Source: Corallococcus macrosporus DSM 14697
GTDB lineage: Bacteria; Myxococcota; Myxococcia; Myxococcales; Myxococcaceae
Direction: 5' to 3'
Assembly: GCF_002305895.1 (NCBI RefSeq)
Contig: NZ_CP022203.1
Location: 7,164,001 to 7,228,000 of the forward strand
DNA length: 64,000 nt
The notes beneath the pieces were generated by a model. That model worked only from the letters and a program-made list of their open reading frames with translations, was not told where the DNA came from and did not search any database. Positions 8,581-16,283 of the stretch are shown one piece after another. Both the position numbers and the translations under genes were made by a program. Position 1 is the stretch's first letter, and every line of letters begins with the position of its first letter.

Positions 8581-9141
8581 CTACCTGGAGGGCTTCGCCG
8601 GAATCCACTTCACGTCCTCGACGCCCGCACGGTGGTTGACCACCCGGGCGAGGACGAAGAGCAGGTCGGAGAGCCTGTTGAGGTAGACGACCACCGCCTT
8701 GGGAATCTTCCCTTCGCGCAGCAGCGGCACCGTGCGGCGCTCGGCGCGGCGGCAGACGGTGCGCGCCAGGTGCAGCGCGCTCGCGGCCTGCGTGCCTCCG
8801 GGCAGGATGAAGTGCGTCATGGGCGACAGCTCGGCCTCGAAGCCGTCGATGGCGCGCTCCATGTCCTCCGCCCACTCGGCCTTCAGCTCGGGGATGTGCG
8901 CTGACGCCTTCGTGTCCTCGGGCGTGGCGAGCACCGCGCCCACCGTGAAGAGCTGGTCCTGCAGCCGGTGCAGCAGCGCGTCCACGTCCGTGGGCCCCTC
9001 GAAGCTCCGCACCAGGCCGAGCGTCGCGTTCAGCTCGTCCACCTCGCCGTACGCGTCCACACGCACGTCGTCCTTCGCGACGCGTCCGCCACCGAACAGA
9101 CCGGTCTCTCCGGCATCACCGCTCTTCGTGTAGATTTTCAT
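8581..9141 (-). CDS. PduO-type cob(I)alamin adenosyltransferase
   Basis: A 186-aa ATP:cob(I)alamin adenosyltransferase that transfers the 5'-deoxyadenosyl group from ATP to cobalt. It begins with the PduO-family nucleotide-binding motif [14 protein letters not shown] (residues 5-18), then [12 protein letters not shown]. It carries the FILPGG...[14 protein letters not shown] helix that shapes the cobalamin site. The length matches the family. It is the first gene of a minus-strand operon with queG and the EamA transporter and is divergent from thyA across 139 bp, where no riboswitch-like fold was recognised by eye. Confidence 0.92.
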   Translation of the reverse strand: MKIYTKSGDAGETGLFGGGRVAKDDVRVDAYGEVDELNATLGLVRSFEGPTDVDALLHRLQDQLFTVGAVLATPEDTKASAHIPELKAEWAEDMERAIDGFEAELSPMTHFILPGGTQAASALHLARTVCRRAERRTVPLLREGKIPKAVVVYLNRLSDLLFVLARVVNHRAGVEDVKWIPAKPSR

Positions 9142-9280
9142 GCCCCGGCTTCTAACGGTGCGCGGCGACTGGCGTCCATGGGAAGCCGCACCGCGGGCAC
9201 GACGAGGTACAGCCCTGTACGGAGTTCACCGGCGGAATGGCCCCCTTGTGTCCGGCGCGGTCACGATCGTACATGGCCCC

Positions 9281-10075
9281 ATGCAGCCCTACCTGTCCCT
9301 GCTCGACCACGTCCTGCACCATGGGGTGAAGAAGGGCGACCGTACCGGCACGGGGACGCTCAGCGTCTTCGGGCCCCAGCTCCGCTTCGACCTCACGCAG
9401 GGCTTCCCGCTCCTCACCACCAAGAAGGTGCACACCAGGTCCATCCTCCATGAGCTGCTGTGGATGCTCGCGGGGGACACCAACGTGCGCACGCTCCAGG
9501 CCCAGGGCGTCACCATCTGGGACGAGTGGGCCAACGCCGACGGCAGCCTCGGCCCCGTGTACGGCCACCAGTGGCGTTCGTGGACGGCGCCGGGCGGCGA
9601 GCACATCGACCAGATGAAGGCGCTGGTGGAGGGGCTGAAGAAGAACCCGGATTCGCGCCGCCACATCATCAGCGCGTGGAACGTGGCGGACCTGCCGGCC
9701 ATGAAGCTGCCGCCCTGCCACGTCCTCTTCCAGTTCTACGTGGCCAACGGCAGGCTGTCCTGCCAGCTCTACCAGCGCAGCGCGGACATCTTCCTGGGGC
9801 TGCCCTTCAACATCGCCTCGTACTCGCTGCTGACGATGATGGTGGCGCAGGTGACGGGCCTGCAGGCGCACGAGTTCATCCACACCGTGGGCGACGCGCA
9901 CCTGTACCTGAACCACGTGGAGCAGGCGAAGACGCAGCTGTCGCGCGAGCCGCGCCCCCTGCCCCGCATGCGCCTCAACCCCACGGTGACGGACCTCTTC
10001 GCCTTCAAGTACGAGGACTTCACGCTCGAAGGCTACGAACCGCACCCCGCCATCAAGGCGCCCGTGGCCGTATGA
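9281..10075 (+). CDS. thyA: Thymidylate synthase
   Basis: A 264-aa enzyme, identical in length to E. coli ThyA, that converts dUMP to dTMP using methylenetetrahydrofolate. Seen are the phosphate-loop Arg21 (GDRTGTGT), the catalytic Cys146 in [12 protein letters not shown], the [19 protein letters not shown] block and the [12 protein letters not shown] block. The start at 9281 was chosen by alignment; upstream in-frame starts to 9140 add unrelated residues. The stop overlaps the folA start (ATGA), giving a classic coupled dTMP/folate operon. Confidence 0.97.
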   Translation: MQPYLSLLDHVLHHGVKKGDRTGTGTLSVFGPQLRFDLTQGFPLLTTKKVHTRSILHELLWMLAGDTNVRTLQAQGVTIWDEWANADGSLGPVYGHQWRSWTAPGGEHIDQMKALVEGLKKNPDSRRHIISAWNVADLPAMKLPPCHVLFQFYVANGRLSCQLYQRSADIFLGLPFNIASYSLLTMMVAQVTGLQAHEFIHTVGDAHLYLNHVEQAKTQLSREPRPLPRMRLNPTVTDLFAFKYEDFTLEGYEPHPAIKAPVAV

Positions 10076-10551
10076 AGCTGTCCGCCATCGTCGCCATGGC
10101 GGCCAACCGCGTCATCGGCGCGGCCAACCAGCTCCCCTGGCGCCTGCCCGCGGACCTCGCGCGCTTCAAGCGCATCACCATGGGCCACACCCTGGTGATG
10201 GGCCGGAAGACCTACGAGTCCATTGGCCGCCCGCTGCCGGGCCGCACCTTCATCGTCGTCACCCGCCAACGCGACTTCGCGCCGCCGGGCGTCCAGGTGG
10301 CGCACTCCGTGGATGAAGCGCTCGCCATGGCGGAGGCCAGCGGCGACCCCGAGGTCTTCATCGCCGGCGGCGCGGACCTCTACGCCCAGACGATGGACCG
10401 CGTGCAGCGCCTCTACCTCACGCACATCGACCGGGACTTCCCCGGCGACACCCGCTTCCCTGACGTGGACCTGACGGGTTGGACTCGCGTCGACGAAGAA
10501 GCGCATCCCGACGCGGAGCCGCCCCACACCTTCCTCACCTACGAGCGCTGA
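10072..10551 (+). CDS. folA: Dihydrofolate reductase
   Basis: A 159-aa enzyme that regenerates tetrahydrofolate from the dihydrofolate made by ThyA, using NADPH. Motifs are the N-terminal [28 protein letters not shown] with acidic active-site Asp28, the [21 protein letters not shown]-binding region and [11 protein letters not shown] near 103-113. The ATG overlaps the thyA stop by 2 bp, indicating translational coupling. The length equals that of E. coli FolA. Confidence 0.96.
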   Translation: MKLSAIVAMAANRVIGAANQLPWRLPADLARFKRITMGHTLVMGRKTYESIGRPLPGRTFIVVTRQRDFAPPGVQVAHSVDEALAMAEASGDPEVFIAGGADLYAQTMDRVQRLYLTHIDRDFPGDTRFPDVDLTGWTRVDEEAHPDAEPPHTFLTYER

Positions 10552-10672
10552 CGCCCCCACCCACCCGGTGGCGTCTACATGCATGCCTGGGTGAGGGCAC
10601 GCGCCCACATTCCTAACTTCAAGTGTTGGGCACACAATCCAGACTTCACCCGTCAGTCCCAAGGAGCTCTGG

Positions 10673-10909
10673 ATGCACAAGACGTGGATGCGAGGACTTG
10701 GATTGGTTGCGGCGGTGGTGATGATGGCCTGTGGCGGTCCCGTGGAAGAGGCCCCCGTGGGCGAAACGGGCAGCGCCGAGCAGGAGCTGCGCATGTGTGA
10801 TTTGCAGGGACGCTGCGCCGTCAACGAGGTCTGCGTGGGCGGCCCCGGCGGCACCTGCTACCCGTGCAACCGCTACCCGCAGTACTGCGACATCATCATC
10901 GAGCCGTAG
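10673..10909 (+). CDS. Small Cys-rich lipoprotein, unknown function
   Basis: A 78-aa protein preceded by a good AAGGAG ribosome site. The signal peptide ends with the lipobox VVMMACGG (Cys20). The mature part has six further cysteines (MCDLQGRC, VC, TC, PCN, YC), pointing to a small disulfide-stabilised domain. It resembles the many short lipoproteins of myxobacteria. No function is assigned. The next gene starts about 97 bp downstream on the same strand. Confidence 0.7.
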   Translation: MHKTWMRGLGLVAAVVMMACGGPVEEAPVGETGSAEQELRMCDLQGRCAVNEVCVGGPGGTCYPCNRYPQYCDIIIEP

Positions 10910-11006
10910 GTCGAAGGTGAGACACGGGGCGCCCGGCCATCCATCCGGCCGGGGGCCTCCCGTCCCGCCGGGTGGCACGCCCTGGCGCCGTGCGCACCTC
11001 CACGGG

Positions 11007-11366
11007 ATGCAGACCACCATCCTCTCCCGTCCCCTTGAAATGCCGTGGCGGACCGCCGCCCTCTCCAGCGCCGCGGTGCTCACGGCCTCCAACGTGGCCG
11101 CGCTCGTGGCCAGCCTCCGGCTCGCCCCCCTGCTGCGTCACCGGCTGAGGCCGCGCCCCCGGGCCCTGCCCGCACTCGCCGTGGGCGCCACCGCGCTGGG
11201 CGCGCTCGCCATCGGGGCGCTCAGCATCGGCACCCTGGCCATCCGCGCGCTGACCATCGGCAAGCTGCGGGGTGATGACTGGCAGGTGGACTCACTCCGC
11301 GTGGGCTCACTGCAGGTCGTGGAGACGATTGGCCCCACCGGTCTTTCCGAGAGCACCGTGTCTTGA
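11007..11366 (+). CDS. Hypothetical protein with pentapeptide-like hydrophobic repeats
   Basis: A 119-aa frame starting MQTTILSRPLEMPWRTAAL. After a hydrophobic helix (residues 16-36) comes a regular five-residue pattern, roughly A-L-x-I-G (ALAIG, ALSIG, TLAIR, ALTIG), followed by DSLRVGSLQV. Such spacing is typical of beta-helix or pentapeptide-like coils. The start was chosen at the ATG just before the hydrophobic helix; the longer frame from 10731 overlaps the preceding lipoprotein gene. No known function. Confidence 0.5.
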   Translation: MQTTILSRPLEMPWRTAALSSAAVLTASNVAALVASLRLAPLLRHRLRPRPRALPALAVGATALGALAIGALSIGTLAIRALTIGKLRGDDWQVDSLRVGSLQVVETIGPTGLSESTVS

Positions 11367-11432
11367 CTTCGGCTGTTTTTGAAGTTGCCTCGCAAGATTG
11401 AAAGGCCAACACACGGCTGGTAGAGGGGGGGC

Positions 11433-13292
11433 ATGACCCGCGCCGCCTCGCTGCTGCTGTTCCTCCTGCTCGCCCTGCCAGTGTCGTCCCGCGCGGACGA
11501 CGGCGCTTCGGAGGAACGTACGTGGCACCGGCTCATCGGCATCCTCCAGTACCTGGAGGCGGACTATCCGCTGGCCATCGAGTCGCAGTCCGCGTTCGAG
11601 CTGGCGGAGCAGAAGAGCTTCGCGGCGGAGGCGGTGGACGCGGCGCGTGGGCTGGGGCCCGCCGCGGCGGCCTTCCTGCCGCGCGTGCAGGACATCCAGG
11701 CCCGCGTGGACAAGGGCGAGGACCCCGCGGGCGTCAGCCGCGACTGCGGTGAGCTGGTGGAGAACCTCGTCACGGCCGGAGGTCTGGCCCGCAGCCCGCG
11801 CCGTCCGCCGGACCTGGCGCTGGGCCAGTCGCTGTTCGCCACCAACTGCGCCGCGTGCCATGGCGCGGACGGCAGCGCGAACGTGGCCATCGCCGCCAAC
11901 ATGGAGCCGGCCCCCGCCAACTTCCAGGACGCGGAGCTGATGGAGGGCCTCACGCCGTACAAGGCCTTCAACACCACCAGCTTCGGCGTGCCGGGCACCG
12001 CCATGCCGGCCTACCCCACCCTGTCCGAGGACGAGCGCTGGTCGCTGGCCTTCTACGTCTTCACCCTGCGCCTGCCCGAGTGCGAGGGCGCGCCGCCGCG
12101 CGTCTCGCTGGAGCGGCTGGCCAACGCCACCGACGCGGACCTGGTGAAGGCGTTCGGCCAGGAGAACCTGGCGTGCCTGCGCCGGAAGATGCTGGAAGCG
12201 GACGAGGAGCGCTCGCTGCTCGCCGCCCGGGAGAACGTGCAGGAGGCCATGCGCCTGGGCGCCGCGGGCGACGTCGCGGGCGCGAAGGCGGCGCTGCTGG
12301 ACGGCTACCTCAACGGCGTGGAGCCGGTGGAGCCCAAGCTCAGCGCGCGCGACGCCTCGCTGACGCTGAAAATCGAGCAGGGCTTCCTCAAGGCCCGCAT
12401 GGCGGCCGAGCGCGGCAGCCCCCACCTCCAGGACGAGGGCCGGGAGCTGCTGGCGCTGCTGGACCAGGCCCGGCGCGACTCGGGCAACACCGCGAGTCTG
12501 CTGTCCACCCTGTGGCTGACGCTGCTCATCCTGCTGCGCGAGGGCTTCGAGGCCACCATCATCGTCGCGGCGCTGCTGGCCGCGCTGCGGAAGATGAAGG
12601 CCACCGAGCACGCCCGCGTGGTGCACTTCGGATGGATTTCCGCGCTCGTCGTCGGCGCGCTGGCCTACGTGCTCGGCCGGCACCTGCTGGCCGGCGCCCA
12701 GCGCGAGTGGATGGAGGGCATCGCCGCGCTCGTGGCGGTGGCCATGCTGCTGTACGCGGCGCTGTGGCTCAACGCCCGCTCCAACATCAGCCAGTTCATG
12801 GGCGAGCTGCGCGAGAAGATGCAGGGCGCGCTGGGCCGCGGCAGCATGCTGGGCCTGTTCCTCATCGCGTTCACCGCGGTGCTGCGTGAGAGCTTCGAGA
12901 CGGCCATCTTCCTCCAGGGCCTCGCGCTGGATTCGCCGGAGGGCGTGGCCTGGGGCGCGCTCCTGGGCGCGGTGGCCATGGTGGTGCTGGTCCTCTTCAT
13001 CAACCGGCTGGGCTACCGCCTGCCGATGAAGACGCTCTTCAACGCGTCCACCGTCATCCTGGTCCTCACCGCGGTGATGCTGCTGGGCAAGGGCCTGCAC
13101 TCGCTGCAGGAGGTCGGCGCGCTGCCGCTGTCCCCCCTGCCCTTCCCGTTCATCACCGTGGACATGCTGGGCATCCATCCGGACGCCTGCTCGCTCGTTC
13201 CCCAGGTCCTCCTGGGCGGCATTCCGCTCGCCCTCGTGCTACTGCGCCGCAAGGGGCGTGCCCAGCCCGTCTCCCAGGCCTCCGCGGGTTAG
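11433..13292 (+). CDS. Cytochrome c - FTR1 family iron permease fusion
   Basis: A 619-aa protein. Residues 1-21 are a signal peptide. A helical region follows, then a cytochrome c domain with heme motif C139-A-A-C142-H143 (NCAACHGADG) and a likely distal Met in GTAMPAYP. From about residue 355 there are seven hydrophobic helices of the FTR1/EfeU permease fold with the ferric-binding REGFE (about 368) and RESFE (about 484) motifs. FTR1 permeases import iron after oxidation; the fused heme domain may supply the electron path, as in other bacterial cyt c-FTR1 proteins. No EfeO/B partners are adjacent. Confidence 0.88.
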   Translation: MTRAASLLLFLLLALPVSSRADDGASEERTWHRLIGILQYLEADYPLAIESQSAFELAEQKSFAAEAVDAARGLGPAAAAFLPRVQDIQARVDKGEDPAGVSRDCGELVENLVTAGGLARSPRRPPDLALGQSLFATNCAACHGADGSANVAIAANMEPAPANFQDAELMEGLTPYKAFNTTSFGVPGTAMPAYPTLSEDERWSLAFYVFTLRLPECEGAPPRVSLERLANATDADLVKAFGQENLACLRRKMLEADEERSLLAARENVQEAMRLGAAGDVAGAKAALLDGYLNGVEPVEPKLSARDASLTLKIEQGFLKARMAAERGSPHLQDEGRELLALLDQARRDSGNTASLLSTLWLTLLILLREGFEATIIVAALLAALRKMKATEHARVVHFGWISALVVGALAYVLGRHLLAGAQREWMEGIAALVAVAMLLYAALWLNARSNISQFMGELREKMQGALGRGSMLGLFLIAFTAVLRESFETAIFLQGLALDSPEGVAWGALLGAVAMVVLVLFINRLGYRLPMKTLFNASTVILVLTAVMLLGKGLHSLQEVGALPLSPLPFPFITVDMLGIHPDACSLVPQVLLGGIPLALVLLRRKGRAQPVSQASAG

Positions 13293-13320
13293 GGCGACGC
13301 GCGCCCGTCGTTGCGATAGC

Positions 13321-14085
13321 GTGTCCCAGGTGAAGGTTTCGCGAGCGCGCTCCATCGGGTTGGCCGTCCTGCTCCTCTCGGGCCAGGGCTCCGCCTGGGC
13401 CCAGGAGGCTCCCGCCGCGTCAGAGCCCGCCAGGGCGCCCGCGCCCGAGCTGACGCCGCCGCCCCTGATTCCCGCGCAGGACGACTGGGACGCCCCGACC
13501 TTTCGCGACGGTGACGCCCCGCCGGGTCAGGAGACGGAGGGCACCCACTCCGTCAGCGAGCAGGCCCTGCCCGACAAGGGACGGGCCCGCCCCGCGGACC
13601 CCGTGCCGCGCGTGGCGGTGGAGTTCGTGGCCGGCGCCGGTGGCGGCATCGTCGCGGGCACCGTGGGCCTCGTCACCGGGTTCCTCGTGGGAGCGTCCAC
13701 GGTGGGCTGCGACGAGTGCGGCATCGTCGCGGGTGTCGGTGGCCTCAGCGGCCTGGTGGTGGGCATCCCCGCGGGCACCTGGCTGGGCGGCAAGCTCATG
13801 GGCGGCCAGGGCACCTTCCTCGCCACCGCCGGCGGCAGCCTCGTGGGCTGGGGCGGCGCGCTGCTGGGCTCCGCGCTGCTGGGCATCGGCGATCAGGACC
13901 AGGGCGGCGCCGTGTTCCTGATGCTCCTCCCCGTGGTGGGCGCCGTGGCGGGCTACGAGCTCTCATCGCCCGCGGAGGAGCGCCCCGCGCCCCCCCGCAG
14001 GACCGCGGCGCACTCGTTCCAGGTCGTCCCCATCGCGGGGATGGGCGAGCGCGGGCCTCGCCTGGGCCTCGCGGGCCGCTTCTGA
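13321..14085 (+). CDS. Gly-rich membrane protein, paralogue 1
   Basis: A 254-aa protein of unknown function. It has a signal peptide (GLAVLLLSGQGSAWAQ), a Pro/Ala/Glu-rich linker to about residue 98, then three or four Gly-rich hydrophobic helices (VAGAGGGIVAGTVGLVTGFLVGAS, GVGGLSGLVVGIPAGTWLGGKLMGG, LLGSALLGIG) resembling glycine-zipper segments. The C-terminus ends in GLAGRF. The start is an inferred GTG. The frame 14501-15180 encodes a clear paralogue with the same layout and a GLTGRF ending, so the pair arose by tandem duplication. Confidence 0.65.
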   Translation: MSQVKVSRARSIGLAVLLLSGQGSAWAQEAPAASEPARAPAPELTPPPLIPAQDDWDAPTFRDGDAPPGQETEGTHSVSEQALPDKGRARPADPVPRVAVEFVAGAGGGIVAGTVGLVTGFLVGASTVGCDECGIVAGVGGLSGLVVGIPAGTWLGGKLMGGQGTFLATAGGSLVGWGGALLGSALLGIGDQDQGGAVFLMLLPVVGAVAGYELSSPAEERPAPPRRTAAHSFQVVPIAGMGERGPRLGLAGRF

Positions 14086-14132
14086 GACGAGGGCCCCCGG
14101 GGGCCTCGGCGCCCCTCGGGAGCTCGCTGTCC

Positions 14133-14177
14133 GGAAATGTCGGGACATTTGCGCGACACAAAACCCCCGACATTTCC
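14133..14177. promoter_or_regulatory. Nested palindromes with three AAATGTC/GACATTT half-sites
   Basis: AAATGTC-GG-GACATTT (14135-14150) is a 7-bp dyad with a 2-nt gap. The outer arm GGAAATGTCGGG (14133-14144) also pairs perfectly with CCCGACATTTCC (14166-14177), a 12-bp stem over 21 nt. The half-site is unusually AT-rich for this genome. Three half-sites within 45 bp look like a repressor operator or a structured repeat between the two paralogues. Confidence 0.5.
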
Positions 14178-14216
14178 AAACAGCAAGCCGTGGGACCGGC
14201 TCCGGCCCCCCTGTGA

Positions 14217-14410
14217 CGCCACTGTGAGGCGAGCGGCCTCCCTCGGGGGCGTCACCGTGAAGCGAGCGGCTCGCCCCGGGACGTCACCGCAGTGCGAGGG
14301 GCCCGCCCTGAGATGTCACCGCAGCGCGAGGGGCCTGGCTCCGGGACGGCACCCTGGCGCTGGCGTGAGGGACCCACCACGGGACGTCACAGTGGCGCAC
14401 AGGCTCTCGG
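14217..14410. repeat. Degenerate tandem repeat, about 33-bp unit, six copies
   Basis: Units begin near 14217, 14250, 14282, 14314, 14347 and 14385, with spacings of 33, 32, 32, 33 and 38. Each unit follows a loose pattern of CGTCACCG, then a GCGAG or GCGAGGGG block, then a GC-rich block ending in CGGG. Copies three and four (TCACCGCAG-GCGAGGGGCC) are the most alike. The repeat occupies most of the only gap above 300 bp in the window (14086-14500); no open frame in it looks coding. Confidence 0.55.
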
Positions 14411-14500
14411 GGCGGCGGCGGTCCGTTCAGCATGAAACCCGCCACGGAGGTGATGGCATCCGCGCGCAAGCCGTGCTCTCACTATGCGCTCCCGGCGCCC

Positions 14501-14674
14501 ATGCACTCGCTCGCGAACAGCTCCCTCCTCCTTTCGCTCCTCCTGCCCTGCCTGGCGCTCGCGCAGCCCACGGATGACGCGCCACGGATGCAGGAACTCG
14601 ACGGCGCCCCGCCGCAGCGGCCCGAGGCCCCCAGCGCGCGGCGCCCACGCGCACGGCCGCGCCTCTCCGAATGA
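14501..14674 (+). pseudogene. N-terminal part of Gly-rich membrane protein, paralogue 2 (frameshifted)
   Basis: This frame encodes a clean signal peptide (MHSLANSSLLLSLLLPCLALAQ) and a Pro/Arg-rich linker, then stops at 14674 exactly where the membrane domain begins in another frame. One extra C in the C5 run at 14628-14632 would join it in frame to 14671-15180, giving a 226-aa protein laid out like the 254-aa paralogue upstream. G/C third-position bias switches frame at this same run. A recent mutation or a homopolymer sequencing error is likelier than a real separate peptide. Confidence 0.55.
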
Positions 14675-15180
14675 GCGCGCCCCACGACGAGCCGTTTCCG
14701 CTGGGCGCGCGCCTCGTGGGCGAGTCGGTGGGCGGCGCGCTGATTGGCGCCACTGGCCTCGCGGTGGCCTTCCTCGGCGGCGTGCTGGTGACGGACCAGG
14801 TGTCATGTGGCTACAGCGAGTGCCGGAAGGGCCGCAGCGTCAGCCTCCTCAGCGCCTCGATTGGGATGGGGCTCGGCGCGGCGTCCGGGGTGTACCTGGG
14901 CGGCTCGCTGATGGACGCGCGAGGCGGCCTCCTGCCCACGCTGCTGGGCGGGCTCGCGGGAACGGCCGCGCCCCTGGCGCTGGTGGCGCTGTCGGACGGC
15001 GACGTGTCGTGGGGTGCCCTCACGGCCACCTTCGCGGTGCCCGTGGCGACGTCCATCCTCGCCTTCGAGCTGTCCCACGGCGCCGACCAGAGGCGCCGCC
15101 AGGAGGAGCACCCGGTGATGGTGCCCACGGTGAGCCTGGCCCCGGGAGGCGGGGCGCTGGGGCTCACCGGCCGCTTCTAA
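14671..15180 (+). CDS. Gly-rich membrane protein, paralogue 2 (membrane domain)
   Basis: A 169-aa frame whose ATG overlaps the preceding stop (ATGA). It has Gly-rich hydrophobic helices (VGGALIGATGLAVAFLGGVLV, SIGMGLGAASGVYLGGSLM, LLGGLAGTAAPLALVAL) and the C-terminal GLTGRF. It matches the membrane half of the protein encoded at 13321-14085. It lacks a signal peptide of its own, which fits a frameshifted single gene better than two genes. Its TAA stop is partly supplied by the IS630 element; the pre-insertion stop was TAG. Confidence 0.65.
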   Translation: MSAPHDEPFPLGARLVGESVGGALIGATGLAVAFLGGVLVTDQVSCGYSECRKGRSVSLLSASIGMGLGAASGVYLGGSLMDARGGLLPTLLGGLAGTAAPLALVALSDGDVSWGALTATFAVPVATSILAFELSHGADQRRRQEEHPVMVPTVSLAPGGGALGLTGRF

Positions 15181-15222
15181 ACCGCCTCGACGAATCCCCT
15201 AAACCCCGGAACGGTTGTTCCA

Positions 15223-15831
15223 ATGAAGGGGGTGGTGGTGATGGGGCAGCAGCCATTCAGGCTGACGCCCGAGCAGATGGAGGAGCGGCGATTGTTCGCC
15301 GCTTCACTGCTGAAATCGGGCTGGCGCCCAGTCGACGTAGCGGACGAGTGCGGTGTCACCCGGGGGGCGGTGTCTCAATGGTGCAAAGCCCTCGCACAGG
15401 GCGGTGTCAGGAAGCTGCGGCGCAAGCCGCATCAGGGGCGTCCCTCGCAGCTGAGCCCCTCGCAGTGGAAGCAAGTGGCCCGAGCGCTCAATGCCGGCGC
15501 TGTCAGGGCCGGCTTTCCCACGGAGCGGTGGACCCTTCCACGCATCGCACATCTCATCGAGCACCGCTGGGGCGTGCGGTACCACCCACGCTCCCTGACG
15601 AGGCCGCTGCATCGGCTCGGGTTCTCCGCGCACCGCCCTCGTTCCCAGGCCAGCGAGCGGGATGATGCGCTCATCGAAGCTTGGGTGCGAAGAGATTGGC
15701 CTCGAATAAAAAGGGGGCTCGAAGAAGCGGGAGGACAATTGCCTTCTTGGATGAGACGGGTCACACGTTTCGGGCCCGCCTGGGCACCACCTGGGCGCCG
15801 GTGGGACAAGTCCGAGTCCTCAAGCGTCTGA
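15223..15831 (+). CDS. IS630 transposase, upstream frame (HTH DNA-binding part)
   Basis: This frame encodes 202 aa, of which about 163 match a transposase N-terminus. It holds a helix-turn-helix (AASLLKSGWRPVDVADECGVTRGAVSQWCKAL), a second winged-helix region and an IS630-type stretch GVRYHPRSLTRPLHRLGFS. After 15711 the frame leaves the family. At 15708-15714 lies A-AAA-AGG, where a -1 slip puts the ribosome into the downstream frame and yields a 347-aa product, normal for the family. Starts at 15223 and 15241 are both possible. A GGAAC-GGTT-GTTCC dyad (15208-15221) precedes the gene. Confidence 0.85.
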   Translation: MKGVVVMGQQPFRLTPEQMEERRLFAASLLKSGWRPVDVADECGVTRGAVSQWCKALAQGGVRKLRRKPHQGRPSQLSPSQWKQVARALNAGAVRAGFPTERWTLPRIAHLIEHRWGVRYHPRSLTRPLHRLGFSAHRPRSQASERDDALIEAWVRRDWPRIKRGLEEAGGQLPSWMRRVTRFGPAWAPPGRRWDKSESSSV

Positions 15832-16265
15832 GCAGGCGCCGAGAGATTTCCAGCGTCGTGCTCCTGACGGCGCCGCGGGGGCGTGAACGCCCCAAGGTGT
15901 TCGCCCGCCACTTCGTCGGCGCTGTCCACGACAAGGAAGTCATCGCCGCATTGAGGTACTTCCATCGGCGCCTCGGACGTCCGCTCGTCATCATCTGGGA
16001 CCGCCTTCAGGCGCACCGTTCCAAGGCGGTCAGGGCCTGGCTGCAACGCCACTCGAAGGACGTCCTCGTCGAGTGGCTGCCCCCGTACGCTCCTGACCTC
16101 AACCCAGAGGAGGGCTGCAATGGCGTGGTGAAGGAGGCATTGCTCAACGCAACGCCCCCTGCCATTTCGGACCTCATGCGCCTGGCGCGAAGGGAATTTC
16201 GGGCCCTACAGCATCGTCCCGACGTCCTTCGCTCCTTCTTCGAGCACGCTGGGCTGGATGTTTAG
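15681..16265 (+). CDS. IS630 transposase, downstream frame (DDE catalytic part)
   Basis: This frame supplies the RNase H-like catalytic domain. First Asp: TIAFLDETGH. Then TTWAPVGQ, the second Asp in VIIWDRLQAHRS, and the catalytic Glu in PPYAPDLNPEEGCN, the standard D-D-E arrangement of IS630 transposases. It is most likely expressed as a -1 frameshift fusion from the upstream frame rather than from its own start at 15681. Its stop lies inside the right inverted repeat. Confidence 0.88.
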   Translation: MGAKRLASNKKGARRSGRTIAFLDETGHTFRARLGTTWAPVGQVRVLKRLSRRREISSVVLLTAPRGRERPKVFARHFVGAVHDKEVIAALRYFHRRLGRPLVIIWDRLQAHRSKAVRAWLQRHSKDVLVEWLPPYAPDLNPEEGCNGVVKEALLNATPPAISDLMRLARREFRALQHRPDVLRSFFEHAGLDV

Positions 16266-16283
16266 CGGACTCGTCGAGGCGGT

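Noticed and set aside
9142-9280. Possible cobalamin riboswitch before the adenosyltransferase gene
   Set aside because: No B12-box-like sequence or extended pairing could be recognised by eye in the 139-bp gap; a covariance-model search would be needed to decide.
14086-14431. CRISPR array
   Set aside because: The 32-38-bp units are degenerate and contiguous, with no constant repeats separated by unique spacers and no cas genes nearby.
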